This document shows, piece after piece, positions 6,356-6,918 of a stretch of DNA of 6,918 bases (the first letter of the stretch is position 1; each line of letters begins with the position of its first letter). The notes under the pieces were generated by a model, which saw only the letters and a list, made by a program, of their open reading frames with translations, did not search any database and was not told where the DNA came from. The position numbers and the translations under genes were made by a program. The DNA is from an uncultured Campylobacter sp. (GTDB lineage: Bacteria > Campylobacterota > Campylobacteria > Campylobacterales > Campylobacteraceae), in NCBI RefSeq assembly GCF_938030685.1, contig NZ_CALHHX010000140.1:1-6918 (forward strand), given 5' to 3'.

Positions 6356-6630
6356 CGGTTAAAATTCCCACAAGTAGCGCAAGAGTAGGCCATAGCCGTG
6401 AGCTCGAGACGGGAGAGGTTCGGTTAAAATTCCGACGAGCTAGCGAAAAAGCGGATTCCGCCAGCTAAAAACTAACGATTGTCGTATCGGCTGAAATCGG
6501 CGTGCTTTGCATTCAAATATGAGTTTCGGCGCCGTTTGCCAACGGAATATCAGTCGAAATCAGTGTACTTCGTCTTTGGATATTTAGTTTTGCACCGTCT
6601 AAAATATCAATCGAAATCGGCGGTTTTTGC
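6356..6630. repeat. Degenerate repeat series with 57-67 base spacing
   Basis: A 10-base core of the form CGGTTAAAAT, CGGCTGAAAT, CAGTCGAAAT or CAATCGAAAT begins at 6356, 6421, 6488, 6551 and 6608, a spacing of 65, 67, 63 and 57. The first two copies also share the next bases (TTCC, then AC, AG, AGCG). The last three are each preceded by TAT and continue into similar sequence (for example AAATCGGCGTGCTTTGC against AAATCAGTGTACTTCG). Only the copies at 6488 and 6551 can be aligned over nearly their whole length. The first pair and the last three may be two separate families. Confidence 0.5.
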
Positions 6631-6639
6631 CTCGCCGAT
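6616..6639 (-). terminator. Hairpin downstream of rnhB, possible terminator
   Basis: ATCGGCG (6616-6622) and CGCCGAT (6633-6639) form a perfect seven-pair stem with a ten-base loop, 20 bases beyond the rnhB stop on the minus strand. The sequence after it on that strand is TTCGATT, a weak T run, so termination is only possible. A separate 12-bp palindrome, AGCAAGCTTGCT, lies at 6642-6653 between the stop and this hairpin. Confidence 0.35.
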
Positions 6640-6659
6640 CAAGCAAGCTTGCTGCCGCG

Positions 6660-6918
6660 TTAATCAAACAGCGAGGGTTGCAGCGATTTGATCTTGTAGC
6701 TTGCGCGGTGAAACGGCGTGAGCCCGTACCGCTCGATCGCCGCGATGTGCGCGCGCGAGCCGTAGCCTTTGTTTTGCGCGAAGCCGTATTGCGGGTAGCG
6801 CTGCGCGAGCTCATACATCGTGCGGTCGCGCGTGACCTTGGCGAGGATGCTTGCCGCGCTTACTTCGGCGATTTGCGCGTCGGCCTTTACGAGCGTCTGA
6901 AGCCCGCGTACGCCGAAG
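6660..6918 (-). CDS. rnhB: Ribonuclease HII (C-terminal part)
   Basis: The minus strand is open from the window edge to a TAA at 6660-6662 and codes for the last 85 residues of ribonuclease HII, which cuts the RNA strand of RNA-DNA hybrids and removes single ribonucleotides from DNA. The first complete codon is at 6915-6917. The family's C-terminal signature is clear: KADAQIAEVSAASILAKVTRD, whose first Asp is the expected fourth catalytic carboxylate, then YPQYGFAQNKGYGSRAHIAA and the HRASYKI motif. The start and the N-terminal DEAGRG motif lie outside the window. The final residues (SLQPSLFD) extend a little past the family core. It is convergent with the lipoprotein gene. Confidence 0.95.
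   Translation of the reverse strand, partial: FGVRGLQTLVKADAQIAEVSAASILAKVTRDRTMYELAQRYPQYGFAQNKGYGSRAHIAAIERYGLTPFHRASYKIKSLQPSLFD

Larger units (their letters stand above)
6128..6659. other. Non-coding region between convergent lipoprotein and rnhB genes
   Basis: About 530 bases carry no gene I can support. The first 300 bases hold eleven further RAATTY hexamers after the terminator (6134 to 6432), often in pairs such as GAATTTTAAAATTT at 6255-6268. From about 6356 onward the RAATTY motif fades and a degenerate repeat of about 57-67 bases takes over. An open frame at 6479-6691 starts with TTG, lacks a ribosome site and simply translates that repeat. Confidence 0.6.

Noticed and set aside
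6356..6630. CRISPR array
   Set aside because: Repeats are degenerate with only a short shared core, spacing is uneven, and there are no cas genes in the window.
6479..6691. 70-codon plus-strand frame with a TTG start
   Set aside because: It has no ribosome site, runs into the antisense of rnhB, and its residues only translate the degenerate 57-67 base repeat.
6599..6814. 71-codon minus-strand frame overlapping rnhB
   Set aside because: The rnhB reading frame on the same strand shows an unmistakable RNase HII C-terminus, so this Arg/Ser-rich frame is a shadow.

Overview
The window comes from a Campylobacter-like epsilonproteobacterium, probably one of the higher-GC oral species such as the C. 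gracilis, C. showae or C. rectus group. This is an inference from four things: split class I fumarase genes, a G10 homopolymer in a promoter region, gene families common in that group, and intergenic DNA saturated with AAATTT/GAATTT words set in otherwise fairly GC-rich coding DNA. It looks chromosomal; no transposase, integrase, phage gene, CRISPR array, tRNA or rRNA was seen.

Layout. (1) 1-973, + strand: the 3' part of a class I fumarate hydratase alpha gene and the whole beta gene, in one operon (TCA cycle, fumarate/malate interconversion). (2) 974-1353: repeat-rich spacer with two inverted repeats. (3) 1354-2382, + strand: a four-helix membrane protein with a DUF3137-type cytoplasmic domain. 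(4) 2383-2744: repeat-rich spacer between convergent genes. (5) 4253-2745 and 5005-4286, - strand: a probable two-gene operon reading terC-type gene first (YgdQ-like membrane protein), then an unrecognised 502-residue membrane protein with two Asn/Ser/Ala-rich insertions. (6) 5006-5305: divergent promoter region with a G10 tract and a 14-bp palindrome. (7) 5306-6073, + strand: a 255-residue lipoprotein followed by a clear intrinsic terminator (6085-6127). (8) 6128-6659: non-coding, with degenerate repeats spaced about 60 bp apart. (9) 6918-6660, - strand: the C-terminal 85 codons of ribonuclease HII (rnhB).

The most interesting signal is not a gene. The hexamer RAATTY (AAATTT, GAATTT, AAATTC, GAATTC) occurs about 58 times by hand count in about 1.6 kb of non-coding sequence and not once wholly inside the 970 bp of fumarase coding sequence. 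It also forms arrays inside the 502-residue gene, where it is read in frame as Asn-Ser/Asn-Ser-Ala, and it makes up part of the stem of the terminator at 6085. RAATTY is the site whose adenine methylation by CtsM lets DNA be used in natural transformation of C. jejuni, so the motif could be an uptake-signal-like or genome-marking element that accumulates wherever it is tolerated. The second notable signal is a possible phase-variable promoter (G10) driving the lipoprotein.
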